Shown here in pieces: positions 53,143 to 62,418 of a DNA stretch of 64,000 nucleotides; position 1 is the stretch's first letter, and each line of letters opens with the position of its first letter. The notes beneath the pieces are model-generated. The model searched no databases, had not been told where the DNA came from, and was given only the letters and a program-made list of their open reading frames with translations. Source of the DNA: an uncultured Olleya sp. (GTDB taxonomy: Bacteria; Bacteroidota; Bacteroidia; Flavobacteriales; Flavobacteriaceae); NCBI GenBank assembly GCA_947503885.1, contig CANNFD010000002.1, positions 62,001 through 126,000 of the forward strand, in the 5' to 3' direction. A program made the translations under genes and the position numbers.

Positions 53143-54375
53143 TTATCTTAATTTTAGAGTCACAATTGTCAGTATTGCTAGAAATATTCCTACAATCCAA
53201 AACCGTGTAACTATTTTACTTTCGTGATATCCTTTTTTCTGATAATGATGGTGTAAAGGCGCCATTAAAAATATACGTCGTCCTTCTCCATATTTTTTTC
53301 TAGTAAACTTGAAATAACTAACTTGTAAGATTACCGATAGGGACTCTGCAAAGAAAATTCCGCATAACACAGGTATCAACAATTCTTTTCTTACTGCAAT
53401 TGCTATTACCGCAATAACACCTCCAATAGTCAAACTACCTGTATCCCCCATAAACACTTGCGCAGGGTAAGTATTATACCATAAAAAACCGATTAATGCT
53501 CCTACAAAAGCAGCAATAAACACTACCATTTCACCAAGTCCTGGTATAAACATGACATTTAAATAATCCGAAAACACGATGTTACCGGACACAAAAGCAA
53601 AAATAGCTAGTACAAATACTATAATTGCTGAGCTACCTGCAGCTAAGCCATCAATACCATCCGTTAAATTAGCCCCATTTGATACTGCTGTTATTATAAA
53701 AATTACGATTGGAATAAATACCAACCAGGCATATTTAGCATAACCGTCACCCATCCATGTTACTAAATCTGAATAATCAAACTCGTTATCTTTAACAAAA
53801 GGAATAGTTGTTTTTAAAGACCTTTCTTCTACATTAAATTCTCTTTCAGAGTTTTGAGTAATTAGTTCGGTTTCAAAGACTGGATTTACTTTTTCAGTTT
53901 TAATAGTCACTCCTGGATGAAAATACATAACAGCACCAACAAAAACCCCTAGTCCAACCTGTCCTAATACTTTAAACTTACCACTAAGTCCAGATTTATC
54001 CTTTTTAAACACTTTTATATAGTCATCTGTAAATCCAACAACCCCCATCCATAGCATGGTTACTATTAACATTATTACATATATATTGTCTAACCTTGCT
54101 AATAACAATACCGGAACAAGAGTGGCAAGAATTATAATAATCCCTCCCATTGTTGGTGTTCCAGCTTTTGCTAACTGTCCGTCCAAACCTAGATCTCTAA
54201 CCGACTCTCCAACTTGCTTTTTTTGTAATGCTAAAATGATACGTTTACCGAAAATTGTAGAAAATAACAAGGATAGTATTATTGCCAATGCTGCCCTAAA
54301 TGTGATATATTGAAACACACTGGCACCAGGAAATCTATAGTTATTTTCTAAAAATTCGAATAAGTAGTAAAGCAT
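53143..54375 (-). CDS. mraY: Phospho-MurNAc-pentapeptide transferase
   Basis: 410 aa, about 50 longer than E. coli MraY (360 aa). It makes lipid I at the membrane, with about ten helices. Catalytic Asp motifs [11 protein letters not shown] and [12 protein letters not shown] and the FMGDTGSL and HHHYQKKG motifs are present. The extra residues form a hydrophilic insert (about 170-225: charged, [13 protein letters not shown] to [10 protein letters not shown]) on the periplasmic or cytoplasmic side of mid-protein helices. murF, usually next to mraY in proteobacteria, is absent here. Confidence 0.97.
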   Translation of the reverse strand: MLYYLFEFLENNYRFPGASVFQYITFRAALAIILSLLFSTIFGKRIILALQKKQVGESVRDLGLDGQLAKAGTPTMGGIIIILATLVPVLLLARLDNIYVIMLIVTMLWMGVVGFTDDYIKVFKKDKSGLSGKFKVLGQVGLGVFVGAVMYFHPGVTIKTEKVNPVFETELITQNSEREFNVEERSLKTTIPFVKDNEFDYSDLVTWMGDGYAKYAWLVFIPIVIFIITAVSNGANLTDGIDGLAAGSSAIIVFVLAIFAFVSGNIVFSDYLNVMFIPGLGEMVVFIAAFVGALIGFLWYNTYPAQVFMGDTGSLTIGGVIAVIAIAVRKELLIPVLCGIFFAESLSVILQVSYFKFTRKKYGEGRRIFLMAPLHHHYQKKGYHESKIVTRFWIVGIFLAILTIVTLKLR

Positions 54376-54420
54376 ACTCTATTGTTTATTATTATTTATT
54401 ATATCTACTTTTATGTTGAT

Positions 54421-54437
54421 TCCTGCAAAAAGCAGGA
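54421..54437. repeat. Small hairpin, mraY-murE gap
   Basis: TCCTGC-AAAAA-GCAGGA, in the 72-base gap between mraY and murE. Confidence 0.5.
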
Positions 54438-54447
54438 GTAACAAAAA

Positions 54448-55911
54448 TTACTTTTGTAATTGTTTTAAAAATTCTTTTACTATTTTAAAATCATCAAAAT
54501 CATGACGTTTGCCATTAATTTCTTGGTAGGTTTCATGTCCTTTTCCTGCTATTAAAATAATATCGTTTGGATTTGCCAATTGACAAGCTGTTTTTATAGC
54601 CTGTTTTCTATCAACGATTGACATTGTTTTTTTAAAATTTTGAGGTTCGACTCCTTTTTCAATATCTTCAATTATTGTTTCTGCAACTTCTGTACGAGGA
54701 TTATCACTTGTAAAAATTACTTTAGTACTCAATACAGAAGCGATATGTCCCATTTTAGGACGTTTAGTTTTATCCCTATCGCCACCACAACCAACAACAG
54801 TAATTACGTTTTCATTATTAGTCCTAATATCATTGATAGTCTGCAACACATTTTGCAAAGCATCCGGTGTGTGTGCATAATCTACAATAGCTGTAATTTT
54901 TTGATCTGAAATTAAAAACTGAAAACGACCACTTACACTTTCCAACTCACTAATAAGTCTTAAAGTTTCTGTTTTTTCAAGTCCTAATAATTCCGCAGTA
55001 GCGAAAATTGCTAAAATATTATAAGCATTAAAAGTTCCAATTAATCTTACCCAAACTTCGTTATCGTTAAGCTTTAACAACAATCCATTAAATTGATTTT
55101 CTAAAATCTGCGCTTTATAATCTGCATAGCTTTTTAAGGCATATGTATATTGCTTTGCATTAGTGTTTTGAAGCATAACGCTTCCGTTTTTATCATCACC
55201 ATTAGTTAAAGCAAAAGCAGTTTTAGGCAACTCGTCAAAAAAGCGTTTTTTAACATCTCTATATTCTGCAAATGTGTCGTGATAATCTAAATGATCATGA
55301 GACAAATTGGTAAAAATTCCTCCTTCAAATTTTAACCCTGATGTTCTATTTTGATGTATCCCATGAGAGCTAACTTCCATAAAACAAAACTCTACACCCG
55401 CAGCATTCATTTTCTTTAAATACTGGTTTATAGTTAATGAATCTGGTGTAGTATGTGTCGCTTTATACTCGTCATTATCTACCATTATTTTTACAGTAGA
55501 CAATAAACCAACTTTATACCCTGCTTTTTTAAATAGCTGAAACAAAAGTGATGCAATTGTTGTTTTTCCGTTTGTACCAGTTACACCAACTAGTTTTAAA
55601 TTTTCTGAAGGATTTCCGTAAAAATTAGACGCCATTATTGCTAAAGCACGACTAGTATCATCAACTTTTACATAAGTTATTCCGGTTTTAATATTTTTAG
55701 GAAGCACCTCGCAAACCACAGCAATCGCACCTTGTCTAACTGCATTATCAATATATTGATGCCCATCTGTCACACTACCTTTAACCGCAACAAAAACATC
55801 ACTAATTGCTACATTGCGTGAATTAAAATGAATTTTACGCACCAATATATCTGTGCTTCCCACAACCGCATCAAGTGTTACCTTGTATAATATGTCTTTT
55901 AATGAATTCAC
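54448..55911 (-). CDS. murE: UDP-MurNAc-tripeptide synthetase (meso-DAP adding)
   Basis: 487 aa. It adds the third stem residue. GVTGTNGKTTIASLL is the ATP loop (about 109-123). The TSDNPRTEV segment carries the DNPR signature of enzymes that add meso-diaminopimelate in place of lysine. VDYAHTPDAL and GCGGDRDKTKRPKMG are further family motifs. It overlaps ftsI by 4 bases. Confidence 0.97.
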   Translation of the reverse strand: MNSLKDILYKVTLDAVVGSTDILVRKIHFNSRNVAISDVFVAVKGSVTDGHQYIDNAVRQGAIAVVCEVLPKNIKTGITYVKVDDTSRALAIMASNFYGNPSENLKLVGVTGTNGKTTIASLLFQLFKKAGYKVGLLSTVKIMVDNDEYKATHTTPDSLTINQYLKKMNAAGVEFCFMEVSSHGIHQNRTSGLKFEGGIFTNLSHDHLDYHDTFAEYRDVKKRFFDELPKTAFALTNGDDKNGSVMLQNTNAKQYTYALKSYADYKAQILENQFNGLLLKLNDNEVWVRLIGTFNAYNILAIFATAELLGLEKTETLRLISELESVSGRFQFLISDQKITAIVDYAHTPDALQNVLQTINDIRTNNENVITVVGCGGDRDKTKRPKMGHIASVLSTKVIFTSDNPRTEVAETIIEDIEKGVEPQNFKKTMSIVDRKQAIKTACQLANPNDIILIAGKGHETYQEINGKRHDFDDFKIVKEFLKQLQK

Positions 55912-57914
55912 GATGCTTTTAAAACTATAGTTTGATTACTTTTTAATTTGGTGTTTTTATTTACCGATTGACTTTTTACAGTCCCTTGACCTTCACACTT
56001 AACAGTTACATTTACATTCATGTTTTCCAACAAAGCCAATGCATCCATAACAGGTAAACCTGTTACATCTGGCATAATGGTTTTATAAGTATTGGCGATA
56101 CTGTAATACTGTTCATATTCCTTATCTACATCCTTATCTTTTACATCTAAAGAAGCTACTTGATCAACTAAAGGTGTATCTGTAAATATTTTTTGAGCGA
56201 TTTTTTTAAATACAGGTCCAGATACATCTGCGCCATAAAATCCTTTTTTAACACTTGGTTTATGTATTACTACAATACAAGAATACTTAGGGTTTTCTAC
56301 AGGAAAATAACCTGCAAAAGAAGAGATATATCTCGGGTTTTTAGCCCAATCATCCATCCAATACTCGACCCTTGCTGTTCCTGTTTTTCCACACATGGAG
56401 AAATAATCAGAATATAAAGACCTTCCAGTCCCTTTAACTACAACATTTTTCAACATTTCTTGCGCTGCATGTAGTGTTGCGTCCGAGCAAATTTTTTGAT
56501 TAATAACTTTTTTATCAAATACTTCTATCTGCTTATTTAAATCTCTAACCTCTCTAATAAACCTTGGCTTAACCATTATACCGTCATTAGCAACAGCATT
56601 ATAAAAAGTTAGTGTTTGTAATGGAGTAATTTTAAGGTTATAGCCATAAGCTATTGATGGCAATGCATTACGACTCCATAATTTATCTCCGGGTCTTGGT
56701 ATAACAGGCTGCCCTTCTCCTTTAATAGAGATGCCTAATTTTTTATCTAAATTCCATTTACTTAAAATATCAATAAACCTATTAGGGTCTTTAGCATAAG
56801 CATTATCAATAATTGTTGCTAAAGCAATATTAGAAGAAATTTCAAATGCTCTAGCTGCAGATATCTTTCCGTTACCGTGAGAATCTTTAATACCTCTTCC
56901 GTAAAACACTTTATATCCATTTCCGGTTTCTATAACATCTGATGTGTCTATTTTTTTATCTTCAAGCGCTGCCATTAAAGCCATTAACTTAAATGTAGAA
57001 CCAGGCTCATGCGACTCATAAACTGCATAGTTTCGTTTTTCGTAATAATGACCAGATTCTGTTTTTCCTAAATTAGAAATTGCTCTAATTTCGCCAGTTT
57101 TAACTTCCATAACTACAACTGTACCATGTTCTGCTTGATACAATTCTAATTGCTCCAATAGTGCGTGATGTGCTATATCTTGAATATTTACATCTATTGT
57201 TGTGTAAACATCAAACCCATCCTTAGGTTCAACTTGATCATAATCTAGTATTGGTTTCCATTGGCCTTTACCAATTTTTTGTTTTAAACGCTTACCATCC
57301 TTACCTCTTAAATAATCAACACCAAAAGCACCGTCAATACCAGCTCTTGTTATATTACCCTCGTCATCTGTACGCTCATATCCAATGGTACGTTGCGCCA
57401 CTTCACCCAAAGGATGCTCTCTTTTTACTTTTTGCTCTACGATTAAGCCTCCTTTAAAAGCACCTAATTTTAATAATGGAAATTCTCTAAACTTTAAATA
57501 TTCAGAATACCCAATATTTCTTGCTAACAAAAAATAGCGATTTTTATTAGCCCTAGCTTTTCCTAATTCTTTTTGATAATAACTTGAAGGTTTTCCGGAG
57601 TACTTTGACAAAGCATCACTAAGCGGTTTTAAGTTTGTTTTAAAGTTTTTATCGGAAGGTGTTATGGCATCAAACAGAATATCATATTTCGGGATTGATG
57701 TAGCAAGCAAACTTCCGTCTGCAGAGTACACATTACCTCTATTTGCAGGAATTACAACATCTTTTATAGCACGTTTATCTGCTAAAGCCCTGTACTTATC
57801 ACCTTGAACAATTTGGATTGTTAACAATTTTCCAACCACAAGCAGTCCAAAGATGAACATACATCCTGCGACAAAATACAATTTGTTTAATATGTTCTTT
57901 TCGTTTACTGCCAC
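55908..57914 (-). CDS. ftsI: Septal penicillin-binding protein FtsI (PBP3) with PASTA domain
   Basis: 668 aa. One N-terminal transmembrane helix (about 11-33), a dimerisation domain (RGNVYSADGSLLATS) and a transpeptidase with STFK (Ser nucleophile, in HEPGSTFKLMAL), SSN and KTGTAR motifs. A C-terminal PASTA domain follows (about 605-668, MPDVTGLPVMDALALLENM). It cross-links septal peptidoglycan with FtsW. PASTA domains on division PBPs are usual in Gram-positives and also in Bacteroidota. It lies 8 bases after ftsL. Confidence 0.96.
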   Translation of the reverse strand: MAVNEKNILNKLYFVAGCMFIFGLLVVGKLLTIQIVQGDKYRALADKRAIKDVVIPANRGNVYSADGSLLATSIPKYDILFDAITPSDKNFKTNLKPLSDALSKYSGKPSSYYQKELGKARANKNRYFLLARNIGYSEYLKFREFPLLKLGAFKGGLIVEQKVKREHPLGEVAQRTIGYERTDDEGNITRAGIDGAFGVDYLRGKDGKRLKQKIGKGQWKPILDYDQVEPKDGFDVYTTIDVNIQDIAHHALLEQLELYQAEHGTVVVMEVKTGEIRAISNLGKTESGHYYEKRNYAVYESHEPGSTFKLMALMAALEDKKIDTSDVIETGNGYKVFYGRGIKDSHGNGKISAARAFEISSNIALATIIDNAYAKDPNRFIDILSKWNLDKKLGISIKGEGQPVIPRPGDKLWSRNALPSIAYGYNLKITPLQTLTFYNAVANDGIMVKPRFIREVRDLNKQIEVFDKKVINQKICSDATLHAAQEMLKNVVVKGTGRSLYSDYFSMCGKTGTARVEYWMDDWAKNPRYISSFAGYFPVENPKYSCIVVIHKPSVKKGFYGADVSGPVFKKIAQKIFTDTPLVDQVASLDVKDKDVDKEYEQYYSIANTYKTIMPDVTGLPVMDALALLENMNVNVTVKCEGQGTVKSQSVNKNTKLKSNQTIVLKAS

Positions 57915-57922
57915 GAGTTGAA

Positions 57923-58240
57923 CTAAGTTTGCGGTTTAACAATTATTTTTTTTGGCGGAATAACAGAAGGCGCCAAACCTTTTTCTTTCATTTTTTTTAC
58001 AACCGAAGATTCCATTTTAAGTTGCATCAACCTGGTCCTCCCGTCGTACAATTCGGATCGTAATTCTTTAACTTCGTTATTTAGCCTTGCAATCTCGTGT
58101 ACTTTTTTATCCAAGCTATGCGAGCTTGCTATCATAACTATAGCTAAAACTGAAATAAAAATGATAAGTCGCCAATTTTTAAACGAGTCTTCACTAACTA
58201 AAAAAGTCCCTCTTAATATGCTGTAGATACTGTTTTTCAT
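57923..58240 (-). CDS. ftsL: FtsL-like division protein
   Basis: 105 aa. A short cytosolic N-terminus, one transmembrane helix (about 24-42, WRLIIFISVLAIVMIASS) and a periplasmic coiled coil (about 45-85, IARLNNEVKELRSELYDGRT) with leucine heptads. The size, topology and position between rsmH and ftsI identify it despite the weak sequence conservation of FtsL. Gaps are 2 bases from rsmH and 8 to ftsI. Confidence 0.88.
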   Translation of the reverse strand: MKNSIYSILRGTFLVSEDSFKNWRLIIFISVLAIVMIASSHSLDKKVHEIARLNNEVKELRSELYDGRTRLMQLKMESSVVKKMKEKGLAPSVIPPKKIIVKPQT

Positions 58241-58242
58241 AA

Positions 58243-59151
58243 CTATATCTTTTCTGCAATACGTAACTTTGCACTACGTGCACGGTTGTTTACTTTTATT
58301 TCTTCTGGAGTTGGCACAATTAAACCACCAACTTTTTTTAATGGCACTTCAAATCGACCAAACACATCACGTTCCGGCTCACCTTCAAACAATCCATTTC
58401 TTATAAATCGTTTTACCAATCTGTCCTCTAAGCTGTGATAAGAAATCAAACTTAAACGACCGGCTGGTTTTAAAATCTCTGGTGTTTGCTGCAAAAACTC
58501 TTTTAAAGCCTCAATCTCTTGATTAACTTCAATCCTAATTGCTTGATATATTTGTGCTAATATTTTGTTTTCGTACTTAGGCGACAAAAATCTTTGTAAC
58601 ACTTTTTTTAATTGGTCACTAGTTTTTATCTCTTCATTTTTACGATATTCTACAATTAACTCCGCCATAGCTGGAGCAGCACGAAGCTCTCCATATTGCG
58701 ATAATACTTGTTTTAATTGCTCTTCATCATATTGGTTAATTACATGGTAAGCAGACAGGGTATCATTCTGGTTCATTCTCATATCCAACTCTGCTTCAAA
58801 GCGGGTTGAAAAACCACGTGCCGCAACGTCAAATTGATGTGATGACACACCAAAATCAGCTAAAACACCATCAACTTGTTTTACACCATGAAAACGTAAA
58901 AAGCGTTTGATATATCTAAAATTCTCATGGATTAAAGTAAATCTAGGATCATCTATTGCGTTTTCAAGCGCATCTACATCTTGATCAAAAGCATACAATT
59001 TTCCGTTTTCGCTTAAACGACTTAAAATTTCTTTACTGTGTCCACCACCACCAAAAGTGACGTCCACGTAGACACCATCAGGATTGATAGCTAGACCATC
59101 CACTGTTTCGTTTAATAATACTGGATTATGATATGCTGTCATATTCTTCAT
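58243..59151 (-). CDS. rsmH: 16S rRNA (cytosine1402-N4)-methyltransferase
   Basis: 302 aa. SAM-dependent methylation of C1402 in the decoding centre. YHNPVLLNETVDGL at the N-terminus, YVDVTFGGGGHSKEIL (SAM loop), GVLADFGVSSHQFD and ISYHSLEDRLVKRF are family motifs. The start overlaps mraZ by 26 bases; an alternative ATG 9 bases downstream (MTAYHNP) is possible. Confidence 0.97.
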   Translation of the reverse strand: MKNMTAYHNPVLLNETVDGLAINPDGVYVDVTFGGGGHSKEILSRLSENGKLYAFDQDVDALENAIDDPRFTLIHENFRYIKRFLRFHGVKQVDGVLADFGVSSHQFDVAARGFSTRFEAELDMRMNQNDTLSAYHVINQYDEEQLKQVLSQYGELRAAPAMAELIVEYRKNEEIKTSDQLKKVLQRFLSPKYENKILAQIYQAIRIEVNQEIEALKEFLQQTPEILKPAGRLSLISYHSLEDRLVKRFIRNGLFEGEPERDVFGRFEVPLKKVGGLIVPTPEEIKVNNRARSAKLRIAEKI

Positions 59152-59596
59152 CTTGACCCATTACCTCTTCAGCTAAATCAGCAAAATCTACTGCTGCATC
59201 ATCTATAGCTTTTTCATACTTCGTTTTATCCCAAATTTCAACAATATTTACAGCAGAAGACATAACGATGTCTTTAGTTATAGACGCAAAAGCAACCAAA
59301 TCTTTTGGTATCAATAAGCGACCATTTGCATCTACTTCAACAATTTTTACACCTGCAGTAAACCTGCGAATAAAATCATTGTTTTTCTTTTTAAAACGAT
59401 TAAGTTTGTTCACTTTTTGCATTAACACATTCCATTCTTGCATTGGATATAGCTCCAAACATTCCTGAAAAACAGCTCGCTTTAAAACAAACCCATTTTG
59501 CAACTCTGGAGCCAACTGTTTTTTCAACGCAGCAGGCAGCATAAGCCTCCCTTTTGCGTCTACCTTACATTCGTATGTTCCTATTAATGAGTTCAC
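59126..59596 (-). CDS. mraZ: Transcriptional regulator MraZ
   Basis: 156 aa with two AbrB/SpoVT-like halves (GTYECKVDAKGRLMLPAALK and VEVDANGRLLIPKDLVAF). MraZ forms rings and binds tandem repeats upstream of its own gene, repressing the dcw cluster in E. coli and activating in some bacteria. Three exact 10-bp repeats lie 47-76 bases before its ATG. First gene of the cluster. Confidence 0.97.
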   Translation of the reverse strand: MNSLIGTYECKVDAKGRLMLPAALKKQLAPELQNGFVLKRAVFQECLELYPMQEWNVLMQKVNKLNRFKKKNNDFIRRFTAGVKIVEVDANGRLLIPKDLVAFASITKDIVMSSAVNIVEIWDKTKYEKAIDDAAVDFADLAEEVMGQDEEYDSIS

Positions 59597-59628
59597 AACC
59601 GTTTTTAATTGTCAAAATTTGTAAAAAT

Positions 59629-59636
59629 CAAATATA
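59629..59636 (-). promoter_or_regulatory. -7 element of the dcw cluster promoter
   Basis: TATATTTG on the minus strand, 33 bases before the mraZ ATG. The MraZ repeats begin 6 bases upstream and cover the position of a -33 element. Confidence 0.55.
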
Positions 59637-59642
59637 TTGAAA

Positions 59643-59672
59643 ATTTTACCACATTTTACCACATTTTACCAC
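59643..59672 (-). promoter_or_regulatory. MraZ operator, three 10-bp repeats
   Basis: On the minus strand GTGGTAAAAT occurs three times head to tail with no mismatch. Known MraZ sites are GTGG/TGGG-containing boxes with a 10-bp period, usually three or four. The place just upstream of the -7 element fits autoregulation. Confidence 0.85.
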
Positions 59673-59840
59673 TTTGTTAATAAGTATTACAATTTTAACA
59701 GGTTTTTGAGGCTAAATAGGGCAAATTAACAAACCCAAACACACGGGCTAATAAGTTTTGTAACCTAAAAACTTAGTGTTATTTTATAGTATTCCTTCTG
59801 AACTAAATTATTAAAATGTCTATTTTTTAAATGAAATAGT

Positions 59841-59848
59841 TATATTTG
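59841..59848 (+). promoter_or_regulatory. -7 element for the hydrolase gene
   Basis: TATATTTG, 26 bases before the alpha/beta hydrolase ATG. No TTG is seen at -33. Confidence 0.45.
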
Positions 59849-59874
59849 CTTTTGACGTAAACCACTACCTATTA

Positions 59875-60639
59875 ATGACGCGAATACTTAAAAAAGAAGG
59901 AAACTTCAACTATATCGAAGTTGGCGAAGGACAACCTATAGTTGTGCTTCATGGACTAATGGGAGGATTAAGTAATTTTGATGCTGTAACTACATTTTTT
60001 AGCACTAAAGGCTACAAGGTCATTATCCCAGAATTGCCTATATACAGTAAGCCATTACTTAAAACCAACGTTAAAACTTTTGCTAAATATTTATACGATT
60101 TTATCGCTTTTAAAGAGCTTGATAATGTTGTTTTATTAGGAAACTCATTAGGGGGACATATTGGATTATACCACACCAAAATGTTTCCAGAAAAAGTAAA
60201 AGCGTTAGTGATTACAGGTAGCTCTGGATTATACGAAAGTGCTATGGGTGGAGGCTACACAAAACGTAGTGACTATGAGGTGATTAAGAAAAAAGCACAA
60301 GAAGTTTTTTATGATCCTGCAGTTGCGACAAAAGAAATTGTAGATGAAGTTTACGAAACCGTAAATAATCGTAATAAATTAATTAAAACTTTAGCAATTG
60401 CTAAAAGTGCTATCAGACATAATATGGGTAAAGATTTACCTAAAATGAATGTTCCGACATGTATTATATGGGGACGAAATGACGGAGTTACACCTCCTGA
60501 AGTAGCAGAAGAATTTAATTTGTTATTACCTGACTCTGATTTGTTTTGGATAGAAAAATGTGGTCACGCAGCAATGATGGAACACCCAGATAAATTCAAT
60601 CAAATTTTATTTGATTGGTTTAAAAAGCGCGGAATATAA
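59875..60639 (+). CDS. Alpha/beta-fold hydrolase
   Basis: 254 aa. It has the HGLMGG oxyanion region (about 26-31), nucleophile Ser in GNSLGGH (about 89-95), catalytic Asp context WGRNDGVTPPEV and catalytic His in CGHAAMMEHPD. The family includes esterases, lipases, MenH-like lyases and dehalogenases, and the substrate cannot be read. It lies 69 bases before ysxC on the same strand, a common pairing in flavobacteria. Confidence 0.9.
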   Translation: MTRILKKEGNFNYIEVGEGQPIVVLHGLMGGLSNFDAVTTFFSTKGYKVIIPELPIYSKPLLKTNVKTFAKYLYDFIAFKELDNVVLLGNSLGGHIGLYHTKMFPEKVKALVITGSSGLYESAMGGGYTKRSDYEVIKKKAQEVFYDPAVATKEIVDEVYETVNNRNKLIKTLAIAKSAIRHNMGKDLPKMNVPTCIIWGRNDGVTPPEVAEEFNLLLPDSDLFWIEKCGHAAMMEHPDKFNQILFDWFKKRGI

Positions 60640-60673
60640 CCACAAAAGACTTTACAAAACTTAATTTAAGACC

Positions 60674-60689
60674 TTCCGCTTTTGCGGAA
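60674..60689. repeat. Small hairpin, hydrolase-ysxC gap
   Basis: TTCCGC-TTTT-GCGGAA, the same form as the three small hairpins in the dcw gaps. Confidence 0.45.
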
Positions 60690-60708
60690 ACAAAAAACTG
60701 TATTTATA

Positions 60709-61314
60709 ATGCATATTAAATCTGCTGAATTTGTAACAAGTAATTCTGATGCTTCAAAGTGTCCAAAAGACCGCATACCAGAATACGCTTTTATTGGTAG
60801 AAGTAACGTTGGAAAGTCTTCATTAATAAACATGCTTACTAGCAGAAAAAGCTTAGCTAAAACTTCTGGAAGACCTGGAAAAACACAACTTATTAATCAT
60901 TTTTTAATCAATAAAAATTGGTTTTTAGTTGATTTACCTGGATACGGATATGCTAAAGTTTCTAAAAGCGCTAAAAAGGTATTTCAAAAATTTATAACTC
61001 ATTATTTTGAAAACAGAGAACAGTTAGTGACTGCATTTGTTTTAGTAGATATTAGACACAAACCACAACCTATAGATCAAGAGTTTATGCAATATTTAGG
61101 TGAAGGCGGTGTCCCGTTTTCTATAATATTTACAAAAGCAGACAAACTAAAACCTAAAGCTATTGAAAACCACGTAGAAGCATACAAAAACATACTATTA
61201 GAAACATGGGAAGAAATGCCAAACTACTTTATCACCTCATCTAGTAAGGATATTGGTAAAGAAGAAGTACTTAACTACATTGATGGTTTAAATGAAAGTA
61301 TTATAATTGAATAA
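60709..61314 (+). CDS. ysxC: Ribosome biogenesis GTPase YsxC/EngB
   Basis: 201 aa from the ATG at 60709; the longer TTG frame at 60682 starts inside a hairpin. A TRAFAC GTPase required for 50S assembly. G1 is GRSNVGKSSLINML (about 29-42), with GKTQLINHF (G2), DLPGYGYAK (G3), FTKADKLK (G4) and ITSSSKD (G5). A terminator follows. Confidence 0.97.
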   Translation: MHIKSAEFVTSNSDASKCPKDRIPEYAFIGRSNVGKSSLINMLTSRKSLAKTSGRPGKTQLINHFLINKNWFLVDLPGYGYAKVSKSAKKVFQKFITHYFENREQLVTAFVLVDIRHKPQPIDQEFMQYLGEGGVPFSIIFTKADKLKPKAIENHVEAYKNILLETWEEMPNYFITSSSKDIGKEEVLNYIDGLNESIIIE

Positions 61315-61349
61315 CAGCTTTGCTTATTAACTAAAGCTAAAATATATAA

Positions 61350-61382
61350 CAAAAAAAAATCGCTTTACAGCGATTTTTTTTT
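61350..61382. terminator. Bidirectional terminator ysxC/rluB
   Basis: AAAATCGCT pairs with AGCGATTTT over TTAC, with A and T runs on either side. Confidence 0.9.
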
Positions 61383-61399
61383 GTTTAAGATTACTAATA

Positions 61400-62254
61400 C
61401 TAAAGCATCTTTAATGTATTAACTTCTTGTTCTGTTAATATTTTCCAGTTTCCTCTTGGTATATCTTTTTTAGTTAAATGCGCAATCTGCACACAATCAA
61501 TTCTTACTAACTCATATTTTAAATGCTCAAAAATAGTATGTAAAATTGTATTTCCTGTGTTTTTGATTTTTACACCAATTTCGTTTTTAGTATTATTTAC
61601 ATAGTCAATTTCTTCAACTCTAACTTGCTTACCTTCGACTTTAAAACCTTCTCTGATTTTTTTCATGTCTTCCATTTTCAAGTTTTTATCTAACTCTAAA
61701 TGAAATAAACGCTCCACTCCTTTGTTAGAATTTGTAAAACGAGCGACAATTTTTTCGTCATTGGTAAATAACAATAACCCTGTAGAGTTACGACCTAAAC
61801 GACCAATTGGTTTTATTCTAGAGCTAGTAGCATTAGCTACTAAATCCATAACTGTTTTTCCTTTTTGCTCACTAGTAGTTGTAGCAAAACCTTTAGGTTT
61901 GTTTAATAAAACGTAAGCTTTTTTTTCTGGGTTAATTCGGGCTCCATCGTAACGCACCTCGTCATCTAACTTCACTTTATAGCCCATTTCAACAACCACC
62001 TTTCCGTTAACGGAAACTAATCCCATTGCAATATGCTGATCTGCTTCTCTACGAGAACACATCCCAGAATTGGCAACGTATTTATTTAAACGAATTTCGT
62101 CTGGATTAGCGGTTTTATTCTGCGTAGGTTTTTTGTCAAAAGCAGGCTTAGCTTTTAAATCCACATCAACTTTTACCTTTTTTTTAGGTCTAAAAGGTGT
62201 TTTTGGCTTAGCCTTTCCTTTTCCTTTATCCTTTCCTTCGCGTGCTTTACTCAT
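61400..62254 (-). CDS. RluB/RsuA-type pseudouridine synthase, catalytic Asp replaced
   Basis: 284 aa. A Lys-rich N-terminal tail (1-50) precedes an S4 RNA-binding domain (about 54-100, IRLNKYVANSGMCSRREADQHI) and an RsuA/RluB/E/F catalytic domain. In the family the catalytic motif reads GRLD followed by T-x-GLLL-TND. Here it reads PIGRLGRNSTGLLLFTND, with Gly154 (GGT, codon 61793-61795) where Asp (GAT/GAC) is expected. All surrounding residues are conserved. The enzyme may be inactive, use another residue or have become an RNA-binding protein; a base error is also possible. Confidence 0.88.
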   Translation of the reverse strand: MSKAREGKDKGKGKAKPKTPFRPKKKVKVDVDLKAKPAFDKKPTQNKTANPDEIRLNKYVANSGMCSRREADQHIAMGLVSVNGKVVVEMGYKVKLDDEVRYDGARINPEKKAYVLLNKPKGFATTTSEQKGKTVMDLVANATSSRIKPIGRLGRNSTGLLLFTNDEKIVARFTNSNKGVERLFHLELDKNLKMEDMKKIREGFKVEGKQVRVEEIDYVNNTKNEIGVKIKNTGNTILHTIFEHLKYELVRIDCVQIAHLTKKDIPRGNWKILTEQEVNTLKML

Positions 62255-62418
62255 AATATAATTTTTTGCAAATCTACAATGTTTTTTTGATTATAAATTA
62301 AAAACAATCTTAATCATTAAACTATCCTACTTTTTGTTTTTTGTATTAACTTAATATTTGAATAAATTAACTGTATTATCAAAGTATATTATACAGCTTC
62401 GCAGGGTTGGTCTTAACT

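Noticed and set aside
54376-54447. Possible missing murF between murE and mraY
   Set aside because: The gap is only 72 bases and there is no remnant. Its absence at this position is probably the normal gene order for this group, not a deletion.
59643-59672. Tandem repeat considered as a CRISPR or microsatellite
   Set aside because: It has only three 10-bp units with no spacers. The position and GTGG core fit MraZ boxes.
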